This document shows, in pieces, positions 21,703 to 34,076 of a DNA stretch of 64,000 bases. Origin of the DNA: Neonectria sp. B-13 (Eukaryota; Ascomycota; Sordariomycetes; Hypocreales; Nectriaceae). Below the pieces are notes generated by a model. The model worked only from the letters and a program-made list of their open reading frames with translations, did no database searches and was not told the origin of the DNA. The stretch is taken from contig NOKP01000002.1 of NCBI GenBank assembly GCA_002682825.1, positions 4,818,309-4,882,308 of the forward strand, in the 5' to 3' direction. Made by a program: the position numbers and the translations under genes. How positions within the stretch are numbered: the stretch's first letter is position 1; each line of letters starts with the position of its first letter.

Positions 21703-24188
21703 TTAATCCAACCCCTCCCACAAGACCCAGCTGCCAAAGCCACTCATTATCGCAGGTACTCCGACGTTGCTGCGCTGATACATGAACGGCATGTGAGGGT
21801 GCATATAGGTGTCGCCCTGGAAACCATCGCCCGGCGGTCCAGGGGGGGCAGCAGAAATACTGTCCAGGTTCATGTTGGATGACCTTAGACATTGATCCAA
21901 GGTCATGTGAAGCGCCTGTATGATCTCCTCCGGAATCGGGTCTGGACTCTTGACGCACTGCAACACGACTGAGAGGCAGACAATATCCTTGGTGTCGCGC
22001 CCGCTGATGTTGTGAATTAGTAGGTCCAGCGTCTTCTGGACCGTTTCGATGAGCCGAGGCAGAGACCAGAGAACTAGATTATCGGAGTTGTACGTTGGGA
22101 AGTCGTCTGAGGAATCGGGCGACATGCGCAACGCCTGCATGCCAAGCCCCGAGCTGTCCGAGGCTGGCCGCACCGCGGCTCGAATATAGAAACACACACT
22201 CAGGGCCGCCTGAATGATATCGTTCTTGAGGACCTGGTGGTACATCTCTGCAACGTCCTGGAAATGCGCAAGCATGGGGTCAAGCTCGTCGAGATACTTC
22301 ATGATGACCATGGATGAGCTCAAGTATGCCCGAGAAATTTGAGCCGGCGCATCAGGGGCGCCAATAGCAAATGGCCGATAGAGCGCGAGTAGGGGCCTGC
22401 GCACATGCATGTCCAGAATGACCCGAGACCGCCACTGCTTGCTCTTCTGGGCATCACTAAGTATGCCTTGCCGGGGGAAGATGTAATTAATGTCATCGAG
22501 ATAACGGCCTAGCTTGGCGCCGACGTCGAGGATTTCTTGGTATTCGCGGATCGTGTCGATGCGGTTGAGTAGATGCGCCACCTTCATCCGGACACCGAGT
22601 GTCATCGCTGCATAGACTTGCATCTGGTTGTCGGTGACCTGGTCGATGGGCTTTGATGGAGGTAGTTCCTTAATCTCGGCGTAGAGCTCCCTGTCATCGA
22701 GGTTCCGAGGAGGGCGGCACGTAAAATCGCCATCCCTGACCAGACACGGCAGATTGCAAGAGAGAGAAATGTGAAGGTCCATGTCGAGAATAGTAAACCA
22801 TAACCGCCGCCTCATCTCGCCGAGGAAGACGGGCATTCGAGGCTCAAATTCGGACGGGTCGCGGTGGAGACCCATGGTCATGGCCATGCGGACGGTGGAG
22901 CCCAATGAGGTCCAAGAATCCTGCATTCGGGGGGTGATCATCCTCTGGGCATGCAAAAGCACCACCTCGACTTGAAGCGTCGCGAATTCGACCAATTGCT
23001 TGCCCCTTAGGCTGTCCAACCACGTTCGGACCAGGGCGCAGGCCGTCGGGATGTGTACGCCCTCGGCTCGCTCGTTACCCAGACCCTTGGACTTTGTTTC
23101 GAAACGGGATGCGACTGAGAGGACTGCCAATAGCTGAGGCAGGAAATAGTCGGATTGTAGTGTTCCCTCCCAGTAGCGCTCATACTGGTCGGTAAATGTG
23201 GGTAAGTGGAGGATTCGATAGATAGTTTCGGATGTATCGACGTAGGACTTGACGAGGCGGTCGCAGACGACCTTCTTTGGAAGAATATCTGTCATGCGCT
23301 TCTGAACCGGCATCATCGAGTCTACGAATACGGTTATTGGAGAGAGCGACTTGCGGTAGTCGTCGAGAAGGGCTTTGTGGAATTTCTTGAAATTGGTCAT
23401 AACGTCTCGGACGCTACCATTATTTTGGTGATTCGCTACGAAGTCTTTTGCTTCGTCGAACTGCCACGAGTCAGGACAAACCGCTGCCAAAGTGTTTTGA
23501 GAAGTTCACTTACTAAGTTCATCAGGACGCGGGAGCTGTTCTGGCCATGATATCTGGTCCTCGAGGCACCTTGTTTGACTGTCAGGCCCCTGATGGTGTC
23601 TGATGATGCTGCAAGGAGTCTGCCAGCGCTCGCTTCAGAGGCACCAGGACTACGGGCCATGAGGTGCTTCTCAAGCCGCTCCATGCGCATTGAGAGTTCC
23701 TCCAGAGTCGATGGAGCCGCATTTTCTCCATTCCGTACCGACCCGTACGCGGACCCGTTATTAGGAAGCGGCGTGGTCGAGGTAAACATGCCCGGGATGC
23801 AGTTGCGCTTAGTCGGACGGGAGGGCTCCATCAGCTCGCTGTCGGAGCCATCTGAGAGGTTGGCCGAGTCATGATCCATGGCGTACTTGCACGAGCGACT
23901 CGACTTTTGGCATTGCGAACACGGGCACAGGCGATCGCATCGTAGCTTGCGCTTGCGACATTCGGTGCAGGACTTGACGGGCCGAGGCCTCTTGACGCTG
24001 CGTTGCTGCTGTTGGTGGTGATTGGACGCGTGGTCCTGCGAGGGAGTCTGTTGGTGGAGGTGATGATGAGGCGGGGTTTGTTGTTGCTGAGAAAGGGAGG
24101 TATCGTATGGGGTGGAGTTAAGGACGCCGGACGGGGGAGCGGTTGTAGGAATGCCCACGTCGTGGGCGGAGGAGTGCACGGCAGCCAT
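21703..24188 (-). CDS. Zn(II)2Cys6 transcription factor with fungal_trans domain
   Basis: Nuclear regulator of 810 residues. Exons are 23514-24188 and 21703-23460, with a 53-base intron. The start is the ATG at 24188 (MAAVHSSAHDVGIPTT); the open frame runs further upstream but without an ATG. A Gln/His-rich stretch is followed by the zinc cluster CTECRKRKLRCDRLCPCSQC, completed by QKSSRSCKY (C-x2-C-x6-C-x5-C-x2-C-x6-C), a leucine-rich heptad-like segment (LEELSMRMERLEKHL) suited to dimerisation, and then the middle homology region: ETIYRILHLPTFTDQYERYW, MAMTMGLHRDPSEF and RRRLWFTILDMDLHISL, all typical of fungal_trans. The extra Cys inside the third loop (DRLCPC) is unusual but known in the family. 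The target pathway cannot be told from the sequence, and neighbours are unrelated. The very long upstream region fits a regulated gene. Confidence 0.9.
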
Positions 24189-24560
24189 GCCAGACAGACC
24201 CGAGTTGATGGATGGACGGAGGAGAGAGACGGCGGGGATCGCGAGTGGTCGGCGACGGCTGGATCGGTACGGGGTCGGCCGAAGTATCGCAGTCGCGGGG
24301 CCGAGAGGAGGCGACAAGCGACAGACGGGCGGGCGGCGGGAGGGTCGGAGGGGATTGAGACGGAGTCGGCGAGGAGCTCAAGACGGCGAGGGTGTCGGGT
24401 AGTGGACTTCGGCAGTGTCGAGTCGCAGGCGCGCCGAGGTCGCGAGGGACATGGCGGATAGACAGTAAGCAAGAGAGACTGACGGGGACGGAGACGGAGA
24501 CGGAGCCGGAGATACAGTCTGGGGTAGCAGAGAAGGGAGAAGAGGAGGAGGAGGCTGACG

Positions 24561-24660
24561 NNNNNNNNNNNNNNNNNNNNNNNNNNNNNNNNNNNNNNNN
24601 NNNNNNNNNNNNNNNNNNNNNNNNNNNNNNNNNNNNNNNNNNNNNNNNNNNNNNNNNNNN
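24561..24660. other. Assembly gap (100 N)
   Basis: Exactly 100 consecutive N, the conventional length for a scaffold gap of unknown size. It lies beside GA-rich low-complexity sequence, so true distance and content are unknown. Confidence 0.99.
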
Positions 24661-24843
24661 GGGGGAGTCGTTGGCCTTTGCGTCGTTGGGTACGTCCGAG
24701 TTACCAAGACAGGACGACGAGTCGCCGTGGGCGCGGTCCGTCGCTATTTTCTCTCACTGATTCAGCCACCCCAGAAGGCGGCGCGCACGACTCGAGCAAT
24801 CCGGCAGTGCACCCGTGCAGTGCTGGTGCCCCGCCGGGGTTTT

Positions 24844-24864
24844 TGGGCTGGGCTGGGCTGGGCT
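24844..24864. repeat. (GGGCT)n pentanucleotide repeat
   Basis: Four consecutive GGGCT units. A short microsatellite with no known function here. Confidence 0.7.
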
Positions 24865-27156
24865 GTGTGCTTGACTATAAAGTACCTAGTGGACAGAGTG
24901 ATGATGATTATGTTGAGTTCATTATTAAAGACACAGTAAAGTAACAGTGAGAATGATAGTGATAGTGCCGTGATGGTGGCCCTGCTTGTGTGTATCCAGA
25001 GGCGCCCCCAGATGCAGTGCTGTTGATGGAGGTGGTGGGGGAGGGATCGATCGGCCGACTGAGAAAGGCCCCCATACCTTAGTACCGGTGTAGTGGTTGT
25101 ACATGCGTTACAAAGGTACGGTGCCGGTACTCGGGGCCTCGATGGGGAAGGGCGGCTCGAAGGTGTCTTTGGAGTTGGTCATCATCACTGTCATCTCTCC
25201 TCGTCGTTTCTTACGGCCGCTGTCTAAGCTGAGTCGGGGGGCAACACTCCGGCTGACGACGATGGACCAAGATGGATGGCAATGGAGGCGCGATGTGTGA
25301 TTAATGTGTGATGCCGCCGCTGCCACTGTTAATTGCTGACACTGCAACTTGCTGCACTTGTTCATGCGGTCGAGGGCAAGCTACGACGTAGTACCGCACC
25401 TAGGTCGGCACGCGGTAGGGCAAGGCAGGTACCAGGCAGGGAGGTGCCTGCCACGGGTGGGAAGGAAGAGTCGCGTCTGGAGGAAGAAAGGCGAGGTAGG
25501 GAAGGTACTCTGCGTGTACCTTTCTCATTATTGCCTTTTCAGTTAAGGTAAGGTACCTCCCTACCTACTTAGGTAAGTAGGGTGGTTGTTCAAGCATCCA
25601 TCCCGTCCCGTTCCTTCCATTTGCTGCCCTGCACGCCATTGGGTGCAGGCGACCCAAGATGGAAACAAGGAGGCAACCCGGCCGCCGTCGGAGCCGGGCC
25701 AGCTGGGGCCTAGACCAAGGCCCAAGGGTCTCGGCCCTACATTGGCCCTCTCCAAGCTCGGCCCATCGGCCAGAAGCCGCACGTGACGCTCCCGGAGCTG
25801 TGGGCTGTTCCCTGTTGCTTGACTTCCATGTCTGTAGTTTATTGCTTTTAATTACGTACGGATGTACGATGTGCTTCGCACTCGTCGAATCTCGGCTGAA
25901 AGACGAAAATAGAAATGGAAACAGGAAACAGAAACACTAATGCCTGCGCCCATGATCTCCCTGACATGGGCTTTGCTCCCTCTCGGAACCATAATGACCC
26001 TCTTTCTATCCTTGCCCTGCTTCTTCCCTGCTTTCCCCCAGCAACGGGACGCATCGTGGCACGTGCTGAAGCATCTCCATCCATCTCAGACACCAAAACT
26101 TCGAACCGAGAGTGAAGACCAACCCATTTCATTAGAAACACTGTCACCTGGAGACACCAAGCCCACCCACACACAGGCCCATGATCCTACGACGGCCGCC
26201 GTCTCGGCCGACCGACGCCATGCCTGATCTCCGTCTGCCCGCCGCCTAGTGCAGCTGCAGCCCCTACGGATACAGACAACGATGCATCTAGCACAGACAG
26301 GCCAGACGGCATAGACTATTTGCAGAGAACTGCGACAAAGAAACACACAGGGACGCGCAGGCATTCCCATCCAATCCCCGGCACTGGCACTCGCTCGCTC
26401 GTCTTTGCTTTTGCAACCCGCAATCTGCATCCGCATCTGCATTCTTTAACATGTAGAAGCGGCAACATCACGCAAAAGCAATCAATCAAGCCCCTCTTCG
26501 CGCCAGCCATCCACATCAGCAAGGCCTGCCCAAGTGTCCAAGATTGTCAACCTGTCGCGTCTTTTGCGGCCCTACACTATCGTTCGCGGATCGGCCAGAC
26601 CCCGGGCCCGAAAAACATCGCCTTCCATTTGCCGCTTGGTATCCGCCTTGGTAGCTCTGTGGATATTCGTACTCCGTACAGGCTCTCGCATTCTTCCACC
26701 CAGCCCTACTCCGTTCTTGCTCGGTTCTCTCGGCGGCATTGTACCAACAAAGCATGACTGGCATTCCCCTCGCTTCTCTCAGCCCCAGACTTGCACGCCT
26801 CACGGCCCAAAGCAGCTTCCTTCTATGTCTTGCCCACTTGCCGCTCATCACCCGTCCGCGCGTGGCCCATGTCTTGCCTGCATCATGATTGCATTTACTC
26901 AACCCGCAACTTGCAACTTGCCACCTAAGCCTCAAGCGGCAAGCCAAAAGCCCAAAGCTCCAAGCTCCAAGCCGCAAGCACGGCCGAAATTCCCGGACCT
27001 CCGTGTCGTCTCCGCCCGGAGCTTGTCGACAAATGGTAGCCCGTCCCCATCCACCCCCTTTCCCCAGTCGACCCAGGCACAATCCATGGCGGCCAGGGCT
27101 CCCTCCCATTCACTTTGCCTCGGTGATTCCAGTCGGCCGATGGCTGGCGCGTGTAC

Positions 27157-27216
27157 CGTCCGTGTCGCCCCGTCCGTGTCGCCCCCGTCCGTGTCGCCCC
27201 CGTCCTTGTCGCCCCC
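27157..27216. repeat. 15-base tandem repeat, four copies
   Basis: About four copies of CGTCCGTGTCGCCCC with small differences, followed at about 27248 by short direct repeats of CTGTCTGGCTG. Apparently non-coding. Confidence 0.7.
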
Positions 27217-28122
27217 CAGGCTGCCTTCACCCCCGTCAGTGCTGACGTCTGGCTGCTGTCTGGCTGCTGTCTGGTGCTTTTGCCCTGCCTCAGCGTTAGC
27301 GTCGGTTCCCTCGGCTCCGACATGAAGCTCCCCTCCCCGGGCTGCTTAATTGCCCCTCCCATCTTCCTTGAGCTCCTCCCCCAATTTCACTTGTCACGCT
27401 GAGCAAGCGGCGGCCCAAAGTGGTGTCTCCCTGTCTCCCTGTCTCTCAATTGATTCGGCGGACCAACAGCAACCAGGCAGGGCTGAATGAAGTTACCAAC
27501 GCCGTGTCCCGGCTATCCTCAATCGCGACTAGTCCTAAACTATGCCATACTGCGATCCTGCAATTGGCCGGCTTCGTCTCCTGGCGCCCTTCTACTGTCC
27601 TTTCTAGAATCTCCTCATCTCTGAGCCCCTGCTTGCTTCATTCATCCATTACCACTGCGAAGTACCCGTACTGCGTAGTACACTGCTGATACTGAGCGGA
27701 ACAGTCCATATACACTCTGTTTTACCCTGGGCATCCTCTTGCCGACATTGAACACCTCTGGTCGCACCACCCAAATCCCGCTGTCTCGCGTTCCCTGTCC
27801 TGTTCTTATGCGATGCCATCCCGTCCCATGCCATCCAGTTCCCCATGCCATCCCGCGCCCCATTCCATCCAGTCCGTTGCCGTTGCCTCGGGCTTTCACT
27901 GTCTTCCCTGGTCCGGGAATCTGACACCCCACGTCTTGCTAATGGCAAATGCTAATTCTGTTTTAACTTTTACCCTCATGTACGTGTGACAATGAGCCAG
28001 TTCACTATCTTCGTAGCTTGGAACTCGGAACCAGGCACCCGGCAGCTTTCATCATCAGTCTTGATCCCAGCGATGCGGCCTAAGGCGCGGCTGACCAGTT
28101 GCCACGGGAGCTGGCCATCAGC

Positions 28123-30313
28123 TCAGCGGCGACCACCATGTCCCGCTTCGTCATCATCCTCGGGCCAAGCCCCCGGTAGTCCTTCCGGCTGCTCGTCTTG
28201 ATCCTGCGCGCTGTCGTCCGCTTCTGCGTCTGCTGGACGTCCGCCTCCGCCGCCAAGCAGCTGCATCAACGTCCCAAGTAGCCCTGTTCCGTTCCCTCCC
28301 CTAGCGTGCTCCTCGAGATCGCGCTGCAGCTCCTCCTCGTCCCTCGCCAGCAGCTCGGCTAGGGCGTCCTCCTCTTCATCGTCCGCCCCCGCTACAGCTG
28401 CGGCCAACCCAACCGGTGCCGGACCTGCCTGACGCGCGAACATGTTCATCATCCGCGCTTCAATGTCGCTCGGCTGCGTGTCGCTCCGCTGCTGCTTCTC
28501 TGCCCACGGTAATCGCGTACCCTCCCCAGTAAAGATGTTCTCCTCCTCAGGGGGCGGCAGCGGATCGAATTCGTAGTTTGGCTGGCTATCTAAGAGGTCT
28601 CGCGGCGCAGCTGAGAGGAGCGACGTCTGGCCCTCGAGGTACGCAAGTCTTGTCGCTCCAAGATCGGCTGGCGCGTCATCGGCCGGGAGGTTGCTGGTGT
28701 CCACCTTGTCTAGGTCCTTGGCCACGCTCTGCAGCAGCCCAATGGCCTGAGCATTGTTCCACAAGTCCTTGGCCTGGTAGATGTAGAGCTTCACCCAGAA
28801 CGACCGCGCATTAGAGTCGGCGCTCATGCCCCAAATGGACGGTGGCGTGTCGAGGTTGAGCTCCTGGAACAGCTCGCAGTAGAGCCAGGGAACCCGTTTC
28901 ATCCCCATCACCAAGTCAGCCCGCGCACCCTCTACGTCGGCCATCTGCAGCTTTGCCAACACCATGCTTTGCCGTAGGTACACCGTGTCCCGGTTGTCGC
29001 TCGTCGATTCGACCTCGTCCAGGAAGTCCGTCAGCCAGCGGGACTCGCGCGCCCGGATCGCCAGCGGGTGGATGAAGTGCCGCATCGCATATGGATCCCG
29101 CGGGTCCAACGTGTACAGCAGCTTGGCCCACTCCAGCGCCGTGCGGTACGTGCCCTTGCGGATGAGGCTCTTGAGGTAGTGGTACCCGGCCAGCCAGAAC
29201 TGCCGGTTCTCCGGACGCCGGAAGTCGAGTCGTGCCCGGCCCTGCTCCATGTTCTGGCGGAAGGCAGACGTCGTCACGCGTCCAAACGTGAACAGGGCTC
29301 GCTCGCAGAGCTCGGCGGCAAGGGCCATGTTCTGGTCTTGCTTGGCTACGCTGCTTACCTGAAGGAGCGTTGATACGTGATATGCTGCGGATAGTTAGCA
29401 GATGCAGTTTACTAGGTGCATAGGCAAGGGGCCTGTTTCATCAATCTGAGTTTCACTCACGGACTTGCTGGAGGAGATGGACCATCCTCATTGGATCTCC
29501 AATTTGCACGCATCCAAAGAAGAAGGCCTGAACCGCATCGTAGTCGCCTTCATGCACGTACGCATACTCCGTCCAGGTGCCGTCCTCGGCCTTCTTGACC
29601 TCCCTCATCGTCAGCCCGCCGGCCGTCTGCCGCGGCCAGTGCTCGCGGCCCTGGATGAAGGCATTGCGGCGCAGCGAAACCTCGGACAGCTTCTTGGCGT
29701 TGGGGGGCCCTCGTAGGAACGTCTCGAGGTCGACCTGGCGCTGGACGGGCCCGTGGCGTCGGCGGTTACGCTCCTGCTCGTCCTCGGCCTCGGCGGACTC
29801 GATGATCTCGCGGCCAAAGAGGTTACGCATCTCGTTGACGGCCTTGAGGTGGTAGGGGTTGATCGATAGAAGCTCGTTGATGCGCCGAGTTGAGGCTTGA
29901 GCTGCTGCTGCGGTGGCAGCGGCTGAGGAGTCGTGGTTGGCGCTGGTGGTGATGTTCAGCTCCTTGATGGCCCTGTCAATCTCGTCCTCCTCGTCGTCGT
30001 TGGCGTCTGCCGCATCTGGAGTTGCCGCTTTGGCCTTGGCCTTCTTCTTCTTCTTTTTCTTCTTCTTGCTCTTCCCCCCAGCGGGCTGTTGAATCTCGCT
30101 CACAGCCTCCTGGGCCTCAGGCTCAGGCTCGTCTTCGTCCTCATCCTGATCGTGCGCCTCGTCCCCGCCGAGCGCCGCGAAGAGGCTCACCCGGGGTTTC
30201 GCGATCACCGGGCCTTGATCGTCGTCGCTCTCTTCGGAGCTCTGCGCCACGACCTCCTGCGTCTTCTCGAGGTCCCGTTGCTTCTGTAGCTTGCGGAGTT
30301 GCCTGCTCGACAT
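28123..30313 (-). CDS. RQC1: TCF25 family protein, ribosome quality control factor Rqc1 homologue
   Basis: Homologue of yeast Rqc1 and human TCF25, a component of the ribosome quality control complex that works with the ubiquitin ligase Ltn1 and Cdc48 on stalled 60S subunits. Exons are 29461-30313 and 28123-29384, with a 76-base intron; the product is 704 residues. The N-terminal third (MSSRQLRKLQKQRDLE) is acidic and then strongly basic, with nine lysines in a row near residue 85, followed by the conserved INPYHLKAVNEMRNLFGR. The TCF25 domain proper starts around YAYVHEGDYDAVQAFFFGC, continues over the intron with YHVSTLLQVSSVAKQDQN, MALAAELCERALFTFGR, KLLYTLDPRDPYAMRHF and ARSFWVKLYIYQAKDLW. 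The C-terminus is acidic and Gln/Gly-rich. Family assignment is firm; exact function is by homology. Confidence 0.92.
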
Positions 30314-31343
30314 GTTGAGTCACTGAAGTGTTTTTTTCCCTACCGGGTGAGGGGCAGAACAAAGAACGTCTAGCTATGTGTGTCGTGTGTGACTGCTTAA
30401 AAATGAGCTACGTCGCAAATATAGCCATAAAGAACCTGCTCTATTTGTGATACTGCTGATGAGACTCGGTCAGTTGTTGTTGGATGCTCTTGAGATGAGT
30501 TCCCTTCAGCTTACAATGTGGGTTGTGCTTGATTGATCGATGTGTCACGCCGCTGGTGATGACGTTTGGCGGGGCAGCCCTTGGATGGGGAATGTGGGAA
30601 AAAATAGCACCGACCTCCCGCTATGTCAACTCACAGACAGTTCACAGTTCAAGACCGAAAGCCAGAACTACTTGGACCACGACGTTGTAGATGTGACATA
30701 ACATGGTGCGCTTTCTAGAACAACCATACGTTGTCCGAACAAGTGTAGAAATTACGTCTGGTCACTAGCGAAGCAATCTCTTTGAGCTTGATGGTGTTGT
30801 ATTTGTCTAAGCAGCTACTAATTCGGTATTCGCTTCAAGCTGCCCCAGTGCATCAGGCCCCATTCTCACTTTTCGTGTTATCCTCTTGTCGACGAGGTCT
30901 TCGTCTTGTATGCCGCCGCACTAGGCCATGCCAGGCCCACTGCCCCGTTCCGATTCAAAAGGCTGAAAACAATCCTCCCAAAGTAACCTGACATGTGAGA
31001 CGATCCGCTCCACAACCTTGCCTTCTTTCAATACAATCCTAACGCCGAGCCACGCTGACCTCGTTCCTGTGATGGCCTAAACCCAGATTCGTGTTATCCA
31101 TTGAAGCCACTGCGAGTGACATTGGAAATTCGTCTTGCTTTCTGAGGCAGCAGAAATGTCGTGGAAAAGCCCCAGAATTGTGATACATCATACAAGGGGA
31201 TGAGAAAACTCGAGAAACCAGGCGCCCGTTGCGTCCGGTGATGCGGTCCGCCCACGCCGACATGAAAGGCCGACGTCAAGTCGCTTCCTGGTTAGTGCTG
31301 GGCAGACTATTAATGCCAGTCTTGTTGTACCCGTGCGGAGCAA
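30314..31343. other. Intergenic, no gene seen
   Basis: Promoter of the Rqc1 homologue on the left and the 3' side of SCD6 on the right. Only chance frames. Confidence 0.5.
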
Positions 31344-33264
31344 TTACTGGGTAGCCGGCGTTGTCTGGTAAGGAGGTCGGTTTCCACCACGGGCACCACC
31401 GCGGCTGAATCCGCGGCCGCCTCGACCACGACCACGACCTCGTCCACGGTAGTTACGGTATCCACCGTCCACGCTTCCTTGACCAAAGGTCTCCATGTTC
31501 TTTCGCTGCTCCTCGCCACGCCACTCCCGACCACCAGGTTTCTGGCCTCCATTCTCAGAGCGATCCTTGGCTTCACTTGAAATGTTGTCGAAGAAGGATG
31601 TTGTTTTGTTGTAAGCAACGGGGACGTCACTAGACGTAGCGGGCTCGGAGGTTTCGAAAGCTTCACCAGCAGTTTCAGTAACCGGAGAGCCAGCGATGGC
31701 CTCCTTGACTAAATCTTGCTTGTTGAACTTGGCGTTTGCCCCCGCAAAATCGAAATCCGAGTCTGGTACTTCGACCTTGGTGGTGACAGGTCGTCCCCCA
31801 CGACCACGGCCACGGGTAGCTGGTGCACCACGCACAGCATTGACCCTCATCTCGTTGACTTTCTTGGTCAAGTTGTCCATAGCGTTGCTACCAGGGTTGC
31901 CGAGCTGTGCCATAGCAACGGCAACAGCTGCTCTCGCCGCATTCGTGGCGTCCTGGACGTTTCCAGGTGTAGTGGTAACGGCAGGCTTGACGACAGTGTC
32001 TGAAATACCAGGAAGGTGGAATGGCTTGGTAGCCGATCCAGAGAGTGGAATCACAGGGGTGATTCGATGGTTTCTAGGCCCGGTAGGCGCTGACTTGTTG
32101 GCATCCACAGCTTGGCCATTCGAGTGACCGGCAACAGCCTGCTTGACTTCCTCAACAGAAGGTTTCGAGTCTACAGGAGGGGTAGGTGCATGTGAGGCTT
32201 GTCGAGGGCCCTGGGCCAAAGACTTAGGCTCAGTCGGAGGCGCAGCCTGTCCACTGGGAGCAGCAGCCTTGCCTCTATCGGCACCTGGACCAATAGGTGC
32301 GGGCTTTGAATCTTGAGGGGGGGCAGAGGCTGGAGTAGCTCGCTGGTTTTGAGCGACATCCGGCGCACCAGGGCCACCGGGTCCAGGAGGGTAGGGATAG
32401 TTCCAGGGTGCTGGGCCACCGGGGCCGCCGTGGGGACCACCAGGTGGGAACCCTTGACCGGGAGGGAACCATCCTGGAGGGGGAGGGTACGGCATGTTTG
32501 CAAAGTTTGGGCCTGGCCCTGGGCCAGGGCCAGGTGCACCGCCCCGGCCCCAGTTTCCAGGTGGTGGTGGACCTCCATAGAAGTTGTTTGGTGGGTATGG
32601 GTTTTGTGCAAATGCAGGAGCTCCAGGGGGAGGAGCGTTCTGGTTTGGTGCTTGAGCACCAGGGCGAGCCCGAGCCTTGAGCAGTGTGTTAGCAAACTGC
32701 TTATGATAAGATTCAACACAAATGGTATGATATTCTCCCAGATCAGAAGGAAGGCAACGGAAATTTCGACATTGTTTTTGCGCTTTTCCGCAGTGACATG
32801 ATTTACATCCGGAATAATTCATCATATGGGAGAGAAGAGATAAGAGAGGGAGGGTACTCACGCCGACGATGGCTGGGTCATCAGGAACAGCGGGTGGCTT
32901 GTTCTCCTTGATGCTTGGGTGGTCCTCGATGCGCAGGTCTTTCACATCACTTCCACGGAACACGATGTACTCGTAAACCTGTTCGGAGGCAGCAATCTCC
33001 TCCTCTGGTCTGCCCTTTCGGCCTTCGGTTCCGAACGACCTCACATTTTCGAGGGATACTGTCGACTCGTCCGAGTTGATCTCATGGAGAGTACCGACAT
33101 AGCTGGTCTGGAGGTCAGCGATGATCGACAGTGCAAGACGAGTGAGTGCGCGACATACCGAATGTCGCTTTTGGAGATGAGCGAAATACGAGACCTGTAG
33201 CTGCGTAAGCGGGCGTAGACAGGTGTCGATGACCACGTCCAGCCTACCCGAGAAAATCAGACAT
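31344..33264 (-). CDS. SCD6: LSm14/Scd6 family mRNA decapping and translation repressor
   Basis: Cytoplasmic RNA-granule protein (Scd6 of budding yeast, Sum2 of fission yeast, RAP55/LSM14 of animals) that represses translation through eIF4G and activates decapping. Four exons: 33248-33264 (17 bases), 33159-33194 (36 bases), 32862-33102 and 31344-32675; introns of 53, 56 and 186 bases; product 541 residues. The small exons are needed to build the LSm domain: MSDFLGSRISLISKSDIRYV, continuing GTLHEINSDESTVSLENVRS and YEYIVFRGSDVKDLRI. A long Pro/Gly/Ala/Gln-rich low-complexity middle follows, then the DFDF box (VPDSDFDFAGANAKFNK), the FFD box (TTSFFDNISSEAKDR), the TFG box (EEQRKNMETFGQGS) and a C-terminal RGG tract (RGRGRGRGRGGRGFSRGG). 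All family boxes are present and in order. An 816-codon open frame spanning the introns is not the real protein. Confidence 0.95.
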
Positions 33265-34076
33265 CGCAGGTCATAAAGGCCACGTTCAGCACGTAGCGAG
33301 CTCCAACGGAAACGCTTCGCAGCTATACAGAAAGCAATAATCAAATGCACCAAGTGTGCGGAGGAAAGAAGTAGAATGCCAGGAGGGAGCGCGTGGAGTG
33401 GGAGTAAATAAGGTGGAAGCGGAGTAAGACGGGGGGTGGTTGGGAGGTGTTGTGTGTGAGAGGGAAAGGGTTTGCAGAAGAACAAAAAGAGAGGCTGGAA
33501 GTTCAGTAGCCCTTGCTGGGTGGTCGGCTGAACTTCGGGTAAATACCGGGAGATCCATGTCTTCCGATCTGAAATCTGGGGACAGCCGGTTGCGTAACCT
33601 CGCAGCTGCTCCATTACTGGACAATCCACAGTGCTGCTCCAAGTGTGTTCTATTGGACTCAGTGTTTGGATTCTGATCCGCCCTATTGCGTAGTCCATGG
33701 ATTGAGACCTCTGTGATATAGGCAGCTGAACCATGCCGAGGTTTAGTTTATCGCCTTGCGGATAGTCCATGCGAAGCATGACGGCTCGATTCATTGAGAA
33801 GTTATAGTTTCTGAGTATCGTGTCACTTTGCTGGTCTGTGGATGCGGATCATAATGATGGATGAAATCGAGCGTTATTAGAGATGGTGCAGGAGAACGAT
33901 GTGAAGGATGTCGTTCAAATAGTTGCATCATAAACACTAGTCTACCTCCAACAATAGCAGCCAGTCTCTTTGTCTCCTTCATACCTAAACGAGAGTACAT
34001 AAAAACTAAAGACAGGAGACCCCCGAGCAAGCTAAAACCAACCGTGACTACCGAAACTCCAAGGTCCAAACTACGC
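33265..34076. other. Intergenic, SCD6 promoter and VTI1 3' region
   Basis: Both flanking genes run on the minus strand. A 92-codon minus-strand frame at 33791-34069 has one hydrophobic stretch but no recognisable family, and is probably VTI1 3' UTR. Confidence 0.5.

Larger units (their letters stand above)
24189..28122. other. 3.9 kb gene-free region with assembly gap and simple repeats
   Basis: The left part is the upstream region of the Zn2Cys6 gene, with GA/GGAGAC-rich sequence at 24475-24560 running into a 100-N gap. Further on there are GGGCT repeats (24844-24864), a near-perfect 16-base palindrome CTACTTAGGTAAGTAG (25565-25580) within CCTACCT/AGGTA-rich DNA, a 15-base tandem repeat (27157-27216), and CCATCC-rich sequence near 27810-27880. 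Many overlapping short frames occur, none recognisable. The Zn2Cys6 gene may have an upstream exon or a long leader here; nothing proves it. Confidence 0.5.

Noticed and set aside
24002..24472. Long overlapping frames upstream of, and antisense to, the Zn2Cys6 gene start
   Set aside because: They follow from Gln/His/Arg/Pro-rich simple sequence; the zinc-cluster frame is the coding one.
31344..33794. 816-codon minus-strand frame
   Set aside because: Reads through three SCD6 introns and upstream sequence; the real LSm N-terminus is built from two micro-exons.
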